Below the pieces are notes generated by a model that worked only from the letters and a program-made list of their open reading frames with translations, did not search any database and was not told the origin of the DNA. This document shows positions 1-11,188 of a stretch of 64,000 nucleotides of DNA, piece after piece (the stretch's first letter is position 1; the number at the start of each line of letters is the position of its first letter). This DNA is from Ramazzottius varieornatus (lineage: Eukaryota > Tardigrada > Eutardigrada > Parachela > Ramazzottiidae): assembly GCA_001949185.1 (NCBI GenBank), contig BDGG01000012.1:1196035-1260034 (forward strand), in the 5' to 3' direction. Both the position numbers and the translations under genes were made by a program.

Positions 1-1831
1 TCGTATTTGTACAGGGTATGGATTATATACACTCCCAAGAGTTGCACTATCACGGTAATAGTTCACGTTTCCGTCTGGCTGGGTTTCTGATTCGACTTAT
101 ACGATATTGTATTTGAGTTCCCCATTTACACCACGTTTAGGAGTTCCATCGAGTTTGACATGTATGATAGACAAGCGCTTCTGTCTACAAATCTGTGGGT
201 ACGGTTCGGCTAGAATGCTGTGTTTGACGACGGGTCGTAATATCGAGAGCGAAGAGGATGTGACGCAGCTATGGATGGCTCCCGAGATGCTGGCTGACAG
301 GCGGCATATTGGTTCGAAGGCTGCTGATGCTTTCAGCACGGCTCTTGTCATACTGGAGATTTTCACACGAAGCACGCCCATGGATGTCATCCTGGAAAGC
401 GAAAGCAGTTGTACACGTAAGAATCATGTCTTAGTCTTATCAGGTTTATATGCTGTCCAACTTCAGGTTATAATTCTACTACCCCTCGTAGATGCCATTG
501 AGAATTTACTGACGTTGCGCGGGCCAAGAATACCGATAGGCTACGAAGTACCAAAGGTCCTCCATGATATACTGAATGACTGTGTTTCCCCCCACATCAG
601 GGAGCGGCCACCTCTTCGACATCTGATGCAGAAGATCGAGCATCTGTTTCCTAAGAAAGGGTTCCTTGATAAAATTTTAAGTCGTCTACAAAAGTATTCC
701 GAAGAACTTGAGATGAAGGTCGCCGCGCAGACCCAGGTGAGCATGTCAGAATTTATTGTATGTGTCTTTTATTTTTGTCTGAACTGTTTACAGGAGCTCT
801 TCGACGAACAGCTGAAAGTGGACACCTTATTAAAGCAGATGATTCCTCCGTAAGTGACCATGATCTGCAACCGGAAGTGGTTGCATGTATGACGATCGTG
901 TCTTATTTTCAAATAGGGAGTTTGTGAACAAGCTACGGAACAAAGAGCCGGTTTTGACCGAAGCTTTCGACTGCGTCACACTAATGTTTAGTGATATGCC
1001 CGAATTTGGCGGGATAGTCACAAAGTCCTCCCCGCTTCAACTCATTTTCCTCCTCAACAGTGTCTACAGCACCATAGACCAACTACTGGAGTCCTTCGAC
1101 GTTTACAAGGTGGAAACAATCAACGATTCTTACATGGTGAGTTAAGATCATATCCATCCGTCTGTTTGGACCATGCCATTGTTGCGATTGTTAACTTTGA
1201 AACTCGACAAAATCATTTGCCGAAGTGGCGCACGCTTCTGCCCAACAACAATGGAATCATGCGCCACTTAAGACAAATCTTCCGACGTCAGATTTTGCAT
1301 CCAGGTTGTCTCTGGATTGCCTCAGCGCAATGGCGACCAGCACGTGGTGGAAATTTCGCGAATGGCCTTGAGTCTGATAGAGATCCGCTTGGTTTCTCCG
1401 GTTGACGGGGCGCCGTTGCATCTTCGGATTGGTATCCACTCCGGACCCTGCGTAGCCGGCATTGTCGGCATCCGGACACCTCGATACTGCCTGTAAGGTT
1501 TACTGGTCTGTGTCACTGTCGCGAAAAGACAAATCACTAAGTCTCTTTTTCTGTCGTTTGCAGGTTCGGTGATACCATAAACGTGGCCAGTCGGATGGAG
1601 ACAAACGGGGAGGCTTCGCGTATCCACGTTAGTCCATCGGTCAAGGAACTCCTGACAGTGGTTGGCGGTTTCGTCCTTCAGTCCCGCGGCAAGATTACCA
1701 TCAAGGTAGGTGCTCTTTGGACGGCTTGAGGTACTTTTTCAGGACTGTAATCTGTTTCCATACCTTAGGGAAAGGGAGAAATGGAAACCTACTGGCTCCT
1801 CGGTCGACAATCCGACCATTCCACCCATTGA
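1..1831 (+). CDS. receptor-type guanylate cyclase, 3' part (5' end outside window)
   Basis: Membrane guanylate cyclase making cGMP from GTP. The window opens inside the kinase-homology domain (GMDYIHS, then after an intron at 55-140 a stretch ending WMAPEM). A dimerisation helix (LQKYSEELEMKVAAQTQ, up to about 735) leads into the cyclase domain, about 910-1800. Catalytic features are intact: metal-binding aspartates in FSDMPEF and ETINDSYM, guanine-selecting Glu in KVETIND and Cys in HSGPCVAG, and the transition-state Asn/Arg in NVASRMET. Further introns lie near 736-794, 846-897, 1137-1304, 1495-1562 and 1706-1768. The protein ends RQSDHSTH, stop at 1829-1831. The ligand-binding ectodomain and transmembrane segment are not in the window, so the subfamily cannot be assigned. 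One kinase-domain stretch near 410-475 reads open through possible splice signals and its exon structure is uncertain. No sign of inactivation. Confidence 0.93.
1199..1291. repeat. intronic inverted-repeat element, copy A
   Basis: Lies in guanylate cyclase intron 1137-1304. The left arm runs 1199-1239 with core GAAGTGGCGCACG, the right arm 1256-1291 with core ATGCGCCACTTAAG. The arms also match imperfectly further out (ACTCGACAAAATC against ACGTCGGAAGATTTG, reversed). Same family as copies B to H. Confidence 0.75.
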
Positions 1832-2485
1832 TAGATAAATGTGTCGTGACTCATAGTATTCCCTCCCACACATATTCTAGATGAAAAATACTGAAGTTCG
1901 TTCAACTTAGTTGCGGATGTAATAGAGTGAGATTTCTCTGGTGACTGGAAGAAATTTTTACAATAACATACTACGGTAGTGTCTTTTGAGCCAAAAACCA
2001 TGCAGTGCTTTGTGTGATGGCGGCTCCTAATGATATGACTGTCTATTAAAGCATGATTAGACGCATTAAAATATGACAGAGCAATTTGCTGAGTGACAGC
2101 ATTCTTTAATATTCTTGTGAACTCTTTGAAAAAAGGCTCATAAACCTTCGGTTTTTTGCCCATCTGTCAAACAAAAAATCGATTGTTTTGACAAGCTTTC
2201 CGAAAAATGTCTCTTTACACTCAGCCTAATGCGCTATTAATTATCGTCATGATTAGCGTGTTGTTTTCGCGATTTTCATAAACTAACCGTAGAAAAGCTA
2301 GCCAACATGCAGTGAGAAAAATCTGACCTTTCCCGGTGTTTGGAATCTACCCAAGCCTGCTGATTTTCTGTTTATATACCTCCACGTTCTAAATTCGCCG
2401 GATAGACTCCTGTTGTAATGACATTTCTACTGTTCCTGATTTTACTGTCTCGGACCGTCGAAAAGTTATCTCGAAGAAACCGAAG
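1832..2485. other. intergenic, about 650 nt
   Basis: Between the cyclase stop and the SLC22-like start, both on the plus strand, so it should hold the 3' UTR of one and the promoter and 5' UTR of the other. A minus-strand open frame of 124 codons overlaps the cyclase end, but it resembles no family and I did not call it. AT-rich; no other structure seen. Confidence 0.6.
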
Positions 2486-5449
2486 ATGTTGAGCGTGGAC
2501 CTAAGTACACGTCGGCGGTCGATCTGGACCATGTCGTCGCAGTCAGTGTCAAAGACGACCGACGAATTAGAAAGGAAATTATTCGGGGGACCATCAGACA
2601 GCGACCCCAAAGGACAGGGAAGTCATTCCAAGGACTCTGACGATATTCTCAAAGCTCTGGGGAACCCCGGCCGGTTTCAAGTCATTCAATTTATCCTTCT
2701 CTGTGGGCAGTTTATCCCTTTGGCTATGACCGATATGATGTCGATTTTTTTTTCCTTAAGCCCAACCGGAGTACGGATTTCTGAGCCAGGTTTCAAAACG
2801 AACTCGACCATGGCGAAAGGGTTACGTCAATGGTATGGCGACGATGTCAAGTTCGTATCGGACTTCCGGACAACCACTTCCTGTGAGGCTAATAACCTGA
2901 CGAACCTGAATGGAAACCAAATCACCTATATATATCAAAACCAGTGGCAATGGTCGATCATCGCCGATGTAAGTACGCCTATACGTTTTCCAAACCAGGA
3001 AAGAATTGAAGGTCACTGATATTTTCAGATGGGTTTAATTTGCGGAAGAACGTGGATGATCAGCTTTGCCACAACCATCTACTTTCTAGGTGGGTCGAAC
3101 TTTCGGCACTGTAATCGTAAAACTTTCAAAGCTAAGGTCGACTGTCTAAAGATGAATTGCAGGGCAGATAGTTTCGAGTCCCGTTTCCGGTTGGATAGCA
3201 GACAAGTACGGTCGGCGACCTTTACTACTCATCTCGAACCTGCTCTTCACCTTACTGAGCATCAGCTTGGTCTTCTCGAGAGATTACACGTCCTTTGCTA
3301 TTCTTCGTTTCTTGATCGGCGTGGTTCGACAAGCCATGAACAGCTCCTTCTATGTTCTGATGATGGAATGGGTTCCTCCTCAGCGCCGCATGACATGGGC
3401 GGCCATTGCACAGTTCCCGTTTTCCGTTGGCGTATTGTCCTTGGGTCTGGCCGCGTACCTCCTCCAGAACTGGCAATATATCCAGATTGTTGTTGCGTTG
3501 TCAAACTTCCTGGCTTTAGGCTACGTATGGCAAGTCTCCTTTTACTTATTACAAGATCGTTACCTCGAGTGACGCACATTTCCACTGCTCTTGGCTGGAG
3601 GGGTGAGCCACTCAAGATAACGATTGTGTACGCTTTGTCTGTACGTCAAAGCTCCCACTTTTTTTATTCCAATGAGTTTCTATAGGTTTGCTCCCGAGTC
3701 GTTGAAATGGCTACTAGGCGAGAACCGCCTACAGGAGGTAGAGGACATCAGCAAGCGAATTTCCAAATTTAACGGAATCACCTTGCCAGTTTCCTTCTTC
3801 GATGAAATCCGAAGTCTTGCCGCCAGGCTAGCGGTGGAGAAGCGCTGGAACTTCTCTGGTCTTACGCCTACACTCCGTAGGTCATACTCCGTCCTGGATT
3901 GTTTCAGAACCTTCCACGTACGCAACTTCACCCTCCTTTGTTCTTTCATATGGTAAGCTTTCAACCGAAGCTCCAGCTTTCTACTTTTCGTTAGCCTGAG
4001 TTATCGGAAGTTTTGCTTTCATAGGATGGCAATACTAATCCAGTACTTTGGCTTGCTGTTGCTCCTGAGTCAAATTACCGGTGATATCTACGCTAATTAC
4101 GCAATCAGCGGTGCTCTGGAGCTTATTCCGCGAGCTGTGGGTCTCCTTTTAACCTTCAGGTCTGTCCATCAGCACAACGTTACGCTATACAGTCCGGTCG
4201 ATCGACATCTCGTACCTATTTCTCCGATTGTGTTTTGAAGTCTGCTTTACATTCGCCATACAGCACGACAAGCCAAGGCCGAAATTACATTACACATAAA
4301 TTACACCGTAGCTTTACTGGTGTGATCAAGTAATCAACCCGCATGTGGACCGGCTGTGTCGGTATGGCTCGCAGTATCGTTAGTTTTGCACGATTTCTTT
4401 ATTTTGAAATCGCAAAATCAGGTACCAGATTTCGAGCGACCGGACTGTACTGCATTTCATAACTGATGGAACTATTTTAGGTTGGACAATCGAACCACGC
4501 TGATGAGCTACTTCCTGGTCTCTGGCTCCCTGGCCATCGTTGCCGGGCTGGTTCCAGAGCATAGTCACGTGGAGGCAATAACCAAGACGGTGGTGGCTTT
4601 CATTTCTCGAATGTCGGTAGTGGGGACTTTCGCCCTTGCGTATACCTTCACGTCGGAGCTTTTTCCAACCGTGATTAGGAATTCGGGATTCGGCCTATGC
4701 TCCATTGCCATGCGCGTCGGCTCCATGATTGCACCACAGATTGCCGCTCTGGTAATATAAACAGAGCAAGCGCAACTTGGTTGCTTGTTTGAGAGGCCAA
4801 CAAACAATTTCGGGATGAGTCATTTTGAGTGGCGCACTTTCTCTCGTTACAGGCTCGAAACATGCGCGACTTGAGGTGACGATCGTCCCCAAACTGTTTG
4901 GCAGCTTTCCATTTTATTGCTTGACAGTTTTTTCATTTACCTTTATATTTAATGTCAGATCAGAATGTGTGGCCAATTTTTTAGGGAGTTTCAAGCAATT
5001 TCAAGGGATTCCCTTTTCTGGTTATGGGGGCAATAACAGTGGCCGCTAGTGTGGCAACCTTCTTACTTCCGGAGACCAAAAATACAAAACTACTCTCCTC
5101 GATTGAAGAAGCCGAAGCATTCGGCGAAGCCAACAAGAACGGCTTCCGGAAACTCTTTTCAGCAATCTCTCGGTGCAAGTGGTTTCTTCCGGACAAAGCT
5201 GAAACGTTGCATTCTCCCTCGAACTCAGTTGGTTCACCCAACTCGGTCCCGGAAATAGTCGTCACCTTCCATGACGTCGTCGAAGCTGCCCCAAGAAACG
5301 CGGTACAACTAGATGCGCTACCACCGCCACAGAGTTCAAATAATAACAAAAGTGCGAAAGAATTCACGAGAAGCATCAGCAGCACACAACAACAGACTTT
5401 AGAACGAAGAGCTTCCCTCATGTCACAACGAAGGTTCTCCATGGTTTAG
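2486..5449 (+). CDS. SLC22-like organic ion transporter (major facilitator superfamily)
   Basis: Predicted plasma-membrane carrier of the organic cation/anion transporter family. In order: a cytoplasmic N-terminus, a first membrane segment (VIQFILLCGQFIPLAM), a large extracellular loop with N-glycosylation sequons and cysteines, then ICGRTWMISFATTIYFLG and the MFS loop motif ADKYGRRP. After the sixth segment comes the family signature PESLKWLL, a long intracellular loop, and a C-terminal half ending LLPETKNTKLLSSIEEAE. Splices I could fix: 3102-3162; 3530-3685, a GC-AG intron restoring GYVWFAPESLKW; 3955-4024; 4160-4481; 4752-4984. The start could be 2486 or the Met codon at 2531. A roughly 120-residue tail rich in Ser, Gln and Arg follows the last membrane segment. 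Substrate not inferable. Confidence 0.85.
4797..4905. repeat. intronic inverted-repeat element, copy B
   Basis: In SLC22-like intron 4752-4984. Left arm 4797-4842 with core TGAGTGGCGCAC, right arm 4861-4905 with core ATGCGCGACTTGAGG. The outer ends read GGCCAACAAACAATTT and, reversed, GCTGCCAAACAGTTT, so the arms match over about 40 nt imperfectly. Confidence 0.8.
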
Positions 5450-5774
5450 CTTTTCTAATCAGCACAATGGTCTTTCCCTGTCTACAAGTTTGTGGGTGGT
5501 CGCTGCTCATAATTTTTCGACAAATTTAAACTTTAATAGAACTTGCATAACCCCGAACCAGTATCGCTGTAGAAATTGAAGTTTCGTACAAACAACGGTA
5601 CTACACAATACCAAGATATATGGACCCCATGTATCCTGACAGTGCAGTACTGTAGATCGATTCCCACGAGCTTTGTAATTTATTCTTGGTGTATGTTCCC
5701 AACACATGACTTCAGTATTTCAGAAAACCCAATATTTTCAGAGAAAACATGAACGGGGAAGTTAGAGAGTGTTT
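5450..5774. other. convergent 3' ends, no gene seen
   Basis: 325 nt between the stop codons of the SLC22-like (+) and SLC17-like (-) genes. AT-rich, consistent with two 3' UTRs. No convincing coding sequence. Confidence 0.6.
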
Positions 5775-8700
5775 CTACGGTTGCTCAGCCAGGGTCATAG
5801 TTGTCGAGCTGGGATGTAACTGGATGCTTTTGGCGCGGTATCGAACTTTCCCATAGGTGACGCCCTCCAGTTCCTCTTCTTGCGTCTGGCTATCCTGCGC
5901 TGGGCTCGGCGTTGGCGATGGGTCTCTGTTTCCACTAAGCTTCTTCGTCTCATTGCTTTCATCCGGTCGGACAATTTCCCAGTCGCCCAGTTCCCCCGAA
6001 GCGAAAATGAAGAAGAAAATGGCACACGAGACGGACACGGCAGCTGTGATGTAGAAAACCAGCCTCCAGGCAGCGACGGTGTTTCCACTGGGGCCATTCG
6101 TTATAACGCCGACAATGTACGGCCCGATCATACCTACGAAGAACCACATGAGCTGATGCAGCCATCAGAGTCTCGCAAATTAATCATACTAAGCGGTCAA
6201 GTGCGACCGCCTTTAGCGGCACGCTCATGGTAAAGCACACTTAGTTCATAAAGAAACCGCTTTGATTTCAACTAACGACTTGACAGTTGCTGAAAGCAAA
6301 TAAAGAGCCCAAGTCAAAACAAACTGTCGATCAGCGAAGCGACAAAAGAATTAAGTGGTTCAGTCTACTGTCTTACCGGGAACGGAAGAGACTGTATTTG
6401 AAAGACCTACAAGCGGAAGAATAGACATCAAACTGACATGCGTAATTAATACCTGCATAAGACAAGAAAATGTTTGTCCAATGTCACCGATTGCTCGAAA
6501 AGAAATCGGCATGACCGAAAACAATAAATGTATCATCTTTGGAGAAAGCTCTCCTTACCCATCAAAATCCCAGCATACCTGAAAAATGACAAAAGGTAAG
6601 TCAATAATATGCAAAAATTTCCATGAATGCCGAATGTGAAAATGCGACTGTCTCTTACGTTGGGGAAATGTCAACATGGTTGAATTGGTAGCCGGAAGCA
6701 GCGATCCCGTCCAAGCCAACTGCTAAGGTCAAAAGGGCTACTGCAGAATACAGGTCGCAACCCACGAAACCCAAGAGGATCAAGCACATGGAGGGGAGTA
6801 CTTGGCCGATGAGGTGGCACCATCGACGAGCCCAAGTTGTGGTTACCAGCTTACGCCGCCGGAGAACGTCAACGACGTACCCAGTTGGGATTGCGAAGCA
6901 CACCGTTGTGATGTATGGGAGGGCGGAGATGAACCCGTTGCTCTGGATTCTGAAGTGCAGGACCTTGCTCAGGTAGGATGGAATATTCGTAAGCTGGAAA
7001 TAAAACCGAGTTTGATGAAAAAAAGGTATCCTGTACTTGGGAATCTGTCTCACCAATGTGTAAAAACCCCAGTTATGGCCGAAAGCACCTGAGCGAAGAA
7101 TTGGGTTACTCGTACCGAAGGGATGGAACAAATTTTGTGAACCCCGGCTTACCGACGCAGACGGTCCACACTGGAACCGAACAGAGGATCTTCCGCCATG
7201 GGATTGGGGGCGAGCGCCCTGCAGTTGCCCCGATGGCATTCAAGATCATCCTTCTTTCCGCCTCTGAGATGCGAGGGTGCTCTTCTGGTGAGGAAGAGGC
7301 GTACAGTACCCATACGATATACCAAATGATCTATACGAGCCAAAAATAACGCCTGCTTCTCGTCGGTTCTTCAAACTAGTGCCGATGGCAAAGGCGTTCG
7401 TTACTCACGCCCAAAGCTCCAAAGAAGTGAAACACTGATTCCCAGCCAAGTCTACGAAGCCAAAATGCGTTAATGGATAATCGGAACAAGATGTGTGTAT
7501 TGAAAGTGTCCAGGAAGAACTCACTGCTCTGCTAGGACCCCGCTGAGCAGCATTGTGACAACTGTTCCGACCTGAAACATTCTGGGTGTACGAGGTACTC
7601 CTTGTGCAGGTTAATACATGTTCATGGTGAATGAGAAAGATCTGCCATCACTCACTTGCACACCCGCATAGGAAATGGCGGCTATCCTCGACCTTTCGTT
7701 TGGAGGAGCCCATCGACCCAAAAGCGTATGCATGGCTGGGTAGGAAAACCCCTGAAAAATGACCAGCAAAAAAACAACCATGAATCAGAGTGCTACCCTG
7801 GCGGTCCAGAAAGGTGATCCATTATTGTCAGCAGTGATTTGCCGGAAGCTCATTAGCTAGTTGGACTTAAAAAAAACTGACACGAGGTGTTCGGTCTACA
7901 AACACGCCTATCTTGCTACAAACACCCGAACTCGATGTTTCGACTTTCGAGAACCTGGTACACTTCAACACGCTAGCCTTTCGAGAAACTGACTGCTTCA
8001 ACCATGCAAAGCCTACCCATCGCGTCAGACATCGGTGGCCAAATCGTCCATCAGTAATAATTACCTCGGTGATTCCTTGAAGAACCCGAATTCCGATAAC
8101 TGCTCCATAATGGTACTCTGCCGCCAGGGGGATGAAGAACGAAAGAATTGCCGATAGGAAGATGCTTAGCCCGAACGGCTGTTTAGCTCCGAACCGGCTG
8201 CAGATGTATCCGCCAATCAGTTGCGTCGTAATGTATCCGTAGAAGAACGAACCCAGAATAACACCTATAAGAACAGATTATAAGAACATTCCAAGGTCAC
8301 GAGAGGCCACATTTCAAAGAACCGCGGAATACGTCCTGTGCAGCAGGAAAATTCTGACCTTGGACTTGATTCGACCAGTTGAATCTTCCTTGTTGCTGAA
8401 AGAAGAAAGATAGGTTATTGGAAGAAAATTCGTCTGGGGTAAACAGAAAACCCTCACTCGACGTCTATCGGAGCTGGAGATGTTTGGGTAGGGACACACA
8501 ATGTCCTGGTTGACGGAAACCACTGCCGGTGTGAAGTTGAGGGCGTCTGAGCTGTTCGCAATTAGGGCGGGAGACACCACGGGCACTGCCGGCCGGGTGT
8601 TGTTGACCATTGCCACTGCAGAAGTGGATTGCATCTCAGGAACAACCCTTCAGTTGATCAAAAAGTTAATCTACAAGCCATAACGCTCCCTAGCTTACCG

Positions 8701-8935
8701 ATTCCGACACTCATATTCACGCGGAGGGCGTATAAGTTGAAGAAGCCGAAAAAACACAGAGCCGACATGGCATACCGCGACGGAATCCAGTTTGTTCCTG
8801 AAAAGACAGAATGAGTACTTAATTCTGTAATTGGCGGAACAGTTCCATATGCACAACGCTAGAGTACCAAAATTTTGAAACTTATCGTGTCTCACCTGGA
8901 ATCCTTATCGCTCTTAGGAACCGCAGTCGGTTCAT
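5775..8935 (-). CDS. SLC17 (sialin-like) transporter, gene 1
   Basis: Twelve-segment organic-anion/phosphate carrier of the SLC17 family. A consistent model has 14 coding exons (minus strand, 5' to 3'): 8896-8935, 8699-8797, 8458-8615, 8359-8395, 8065-8264, 7656-7751, 7525-7571, 7409-7451, 7153-7330, 7054-7088, 6659-6993, 6559-6578, 6377-6406, 5775-6133. They sum to 1677 nt, 558 residues, with all phases matching. Landmarks: FFGFFNLYALRVNMSVGIVAM, a Ser/Thr/Asn-rich luminal loop with sequons, NQVQGVILGSFFYGY, MHTLLGRWAPPNERSRIA, HNWGFYTL, SGYQFNHVDISPTYAGILMG, and an acidic C-tail. Two internal exons are microexons (20 and 30 nt). It is head to head with its paralogue at 11189. The first exon is the weakest part; the Met at 8935 fits phase but is not conserved with the paralogue. 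Substrate cannot be read from sequence. Confidence 0.88.
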
Positions 8936-11188
8936 CTCGATCACCGTCTAGGAAAAAACCCAATAATCAGGAAAATCTCGGGAAGGCGAAGCTAATCCAA
9001 AAACACTTCTTTCGGCCCATAGAAAAACGTAAAGCACTGCTAACCATATCCATGATTGCCAATGGATTTGACGTCAAAAATTTTGATGGTGCGCTGATAA
9101 GATGTGCTGACATGTGTAGCCAAACATCCACCGACCAAAGTAGTTCCCGCAACCTGTCGAAATTATAAGCATATTAATCCACACTGATTCCCTCCATTAG
9201 CACTTGATAAATAGGTGATCACTTACAAAAAATTAATGTGTCGCTTTTGCTGATATCGTCGTGGCAGGTTAATAACTCTCTTCACCACCTTGCAGTCACA
9301 TTAATCTCATCACCTCATAAACACTCTCCTGGTTGTGACAAGTTATAACTGAAGTAGGGTAAGTGCCGCTGATGATACTTCCGAACCGAATATCTGACGG
9401 AGACCTTTGACTGGACTGACAAATAAGATGTCTGCAGGCAGAATTTTGTCCACGCGACTCCTGCAGTGATATTTGACAGGAAGCCGCCGCGCCTGAGCGA
9501 GCCAGCGTTTTCCGTTCGAATACACAATTTGTCACATTTGCCGCCAGCACTTTGGACGACGGTACCATCTCAGACGCTGAGACGTACGACAGTCAACATG
9601 TGTATGTTTTTCGAGTTTCCCGCGCCTTGCCAGGCAAGGTTAAGGCTGGAAGTAAGACCGTGACTGCTTCCTGCTTCCAGCATCCAGACTGGAAGACCGA
9701 TGCTTTGTCATCGGTCCAATGTCTGTCTACTTACGAGACCAGCAAGTGGAAGGCTGCTCTGCCGTACCTGACTGTGCCCGGTGGGTTTCTTGGAGAAGCC
9801 TTGGTGGAAGAATGAGGTTCGGGAGCTTCGTTCGAACAGAATTAATTTTGTTGTTTCCATTCTCCAGTATATGAGACTGCGCTCTGCAGTCTGCAACTTC
9901 TGGGTTGCGATATCTGTTTGCTCACCAGAGGGCAGCATTGTCTGGCTTCGCATACAGCACCTAAACGAAGAACCAAAAGAGTTGTATGTCGAAGAGTTTC
10001 GATTCTATCAGCGGCTTCAGAATAACCTAATCACCTAAGTGTTACGAATAGATAATCTAGAATTCCATTACGTGAACAGGCCAATTCTGATGGAATTAGG
10101 GACTGTACAGCATGATATTTCCCCCTTATTGTTGCGAAAACCACGCCACGTGCACCTACTTCTGCAGCCTAAGCAGAAGAATGTTGCTAACAGGTTCCTT
10201 ATCATTTTTCGATTTTCACAATTTATCTTCTCATATGGAATCTAGCTACCTAGCAAAAGCGAGATAAAAACTCGTTTCACTATTATAAACTTCCTCACTA
10301 AGCGATGAAAGTCAAGTTTTCTGTGTGCCAATCCGAAGCGATCGATATGGGTTGTCAGAAGAGCGTAAGGAAACACCTGAAACGTATGACATCAACCATC
10401 GTTAGAAACTGCAGTGCAGTGTAATATTATTCTGAGTTGCAACACCGTAGTATCCCTGTGTGGCGGTGACTCCTCCTTGCCCGATCTCCGTGAAACTCCG
10501 TCGGGTGCCTGTTGCGCGGATATCCTGTGTGTGTGTGACATCAGCCATGCTTCTGTTCCACGGACTGGATCGCTTAGCTATTCTTTGTGAATCTTTCTGT
10601 ACCTCTTGTACACTGCCCTTGATGATCCTAAACCTTTAAAACCGACAAGTAATAAGTCCATGGGTCAACTTGTAATGTTTTACTGAGATGAACCTTTAAC
10701 TGTTGTCTGCTGCCGCAATTGACATGGAGATTGAAGACGCTATGCCCGTGCCGAGATCTGACGGTGAGTGAGGCGACGTATTACAGAACTGCACATACGA
10801 GGTGGTTACAGTTCTAACCGGGGACATCCTCGGTGGCCTGGCTTCGGAGTAGTACTTCGGAGTTCACACGATAAAAGTCTCCCGTTCTCGCTGACTTCCG
10901 GCAGGTTCCTGGTCCATTGGCTATCTAGGTTCGAAGATACGGTATAAGGTTGGCGTCCAGGAGGCAGGAGGTACAGAGCTTCGCTTAGAGTACGAGGGTA
11001 AAATTTGATTGTCTTTCAAGTTTAGAATTTGAAAAAAACATTCCGAGCTTTTGTCAGCTGTCCTTCGACATAGTCTTGGACACAAAGTCTAGCTTACCAG
11101 GTTCAGAACTTATCCAGTGAGCAGGGAATGATAGACTGATCCGTGATGTGAAGTTTAGAAGTGGTATTCCTTTTGCGAGATCATCCAG
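8936..11188. other. spacer between the two divergent SLC17 genes
   Basis: About 2.25 kb that should contain both promoters and 5' UTRs. Several open frames of 60-90 codons occur on the plus strand at 9466-10245, but I could not link them to a family or join them into a convincing spliced gene. The only coding candidate I support is the alternative first exon at 10724-10763. No tRNA or strong repeat seen. Confidence 0.5.
10724..10763 (+). CDS. possible alternative first coding exon of SLC17 gene 2
   Basis: Starts ATG and encodes MEIEDAMPVPRSD plus one base, followed by a strong donor (GTGAGTGAGG). The leftover base gives the same phase as the exon at 11189-11276, so splicing to 11660 yields RSDEKRPWIP without a shift. 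Like the 11189 exon it encodes a short acidic leader. Inference from sequence only. Confidence 0.4.

Noticed and set aside
1789-2163. 124-codon minus-strand open frame overlapping the guanylate cyclase 3' end
   Set aside because: Composition looks random, there is no family resemblance, and it overlaps the last coding exon of a well-supported gene.
9466-10245. Series of plus-strand open frames in the SLC17 spacer, including one ending near SKWKAALPYLTVPGG
   Set aside because: A few residues recall SLC17 (ALPYL), but I could not splice the frames into a carrier or find other SLC17 blocks; chance or a decayed fragment is equally likely.
10301-10385. Possible box C/D snoRNA (CGATGAAA ... CCTGA)
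   Set aside because: Box C is a poor match, there is no terminal stem, and no clear guide; not supportable.
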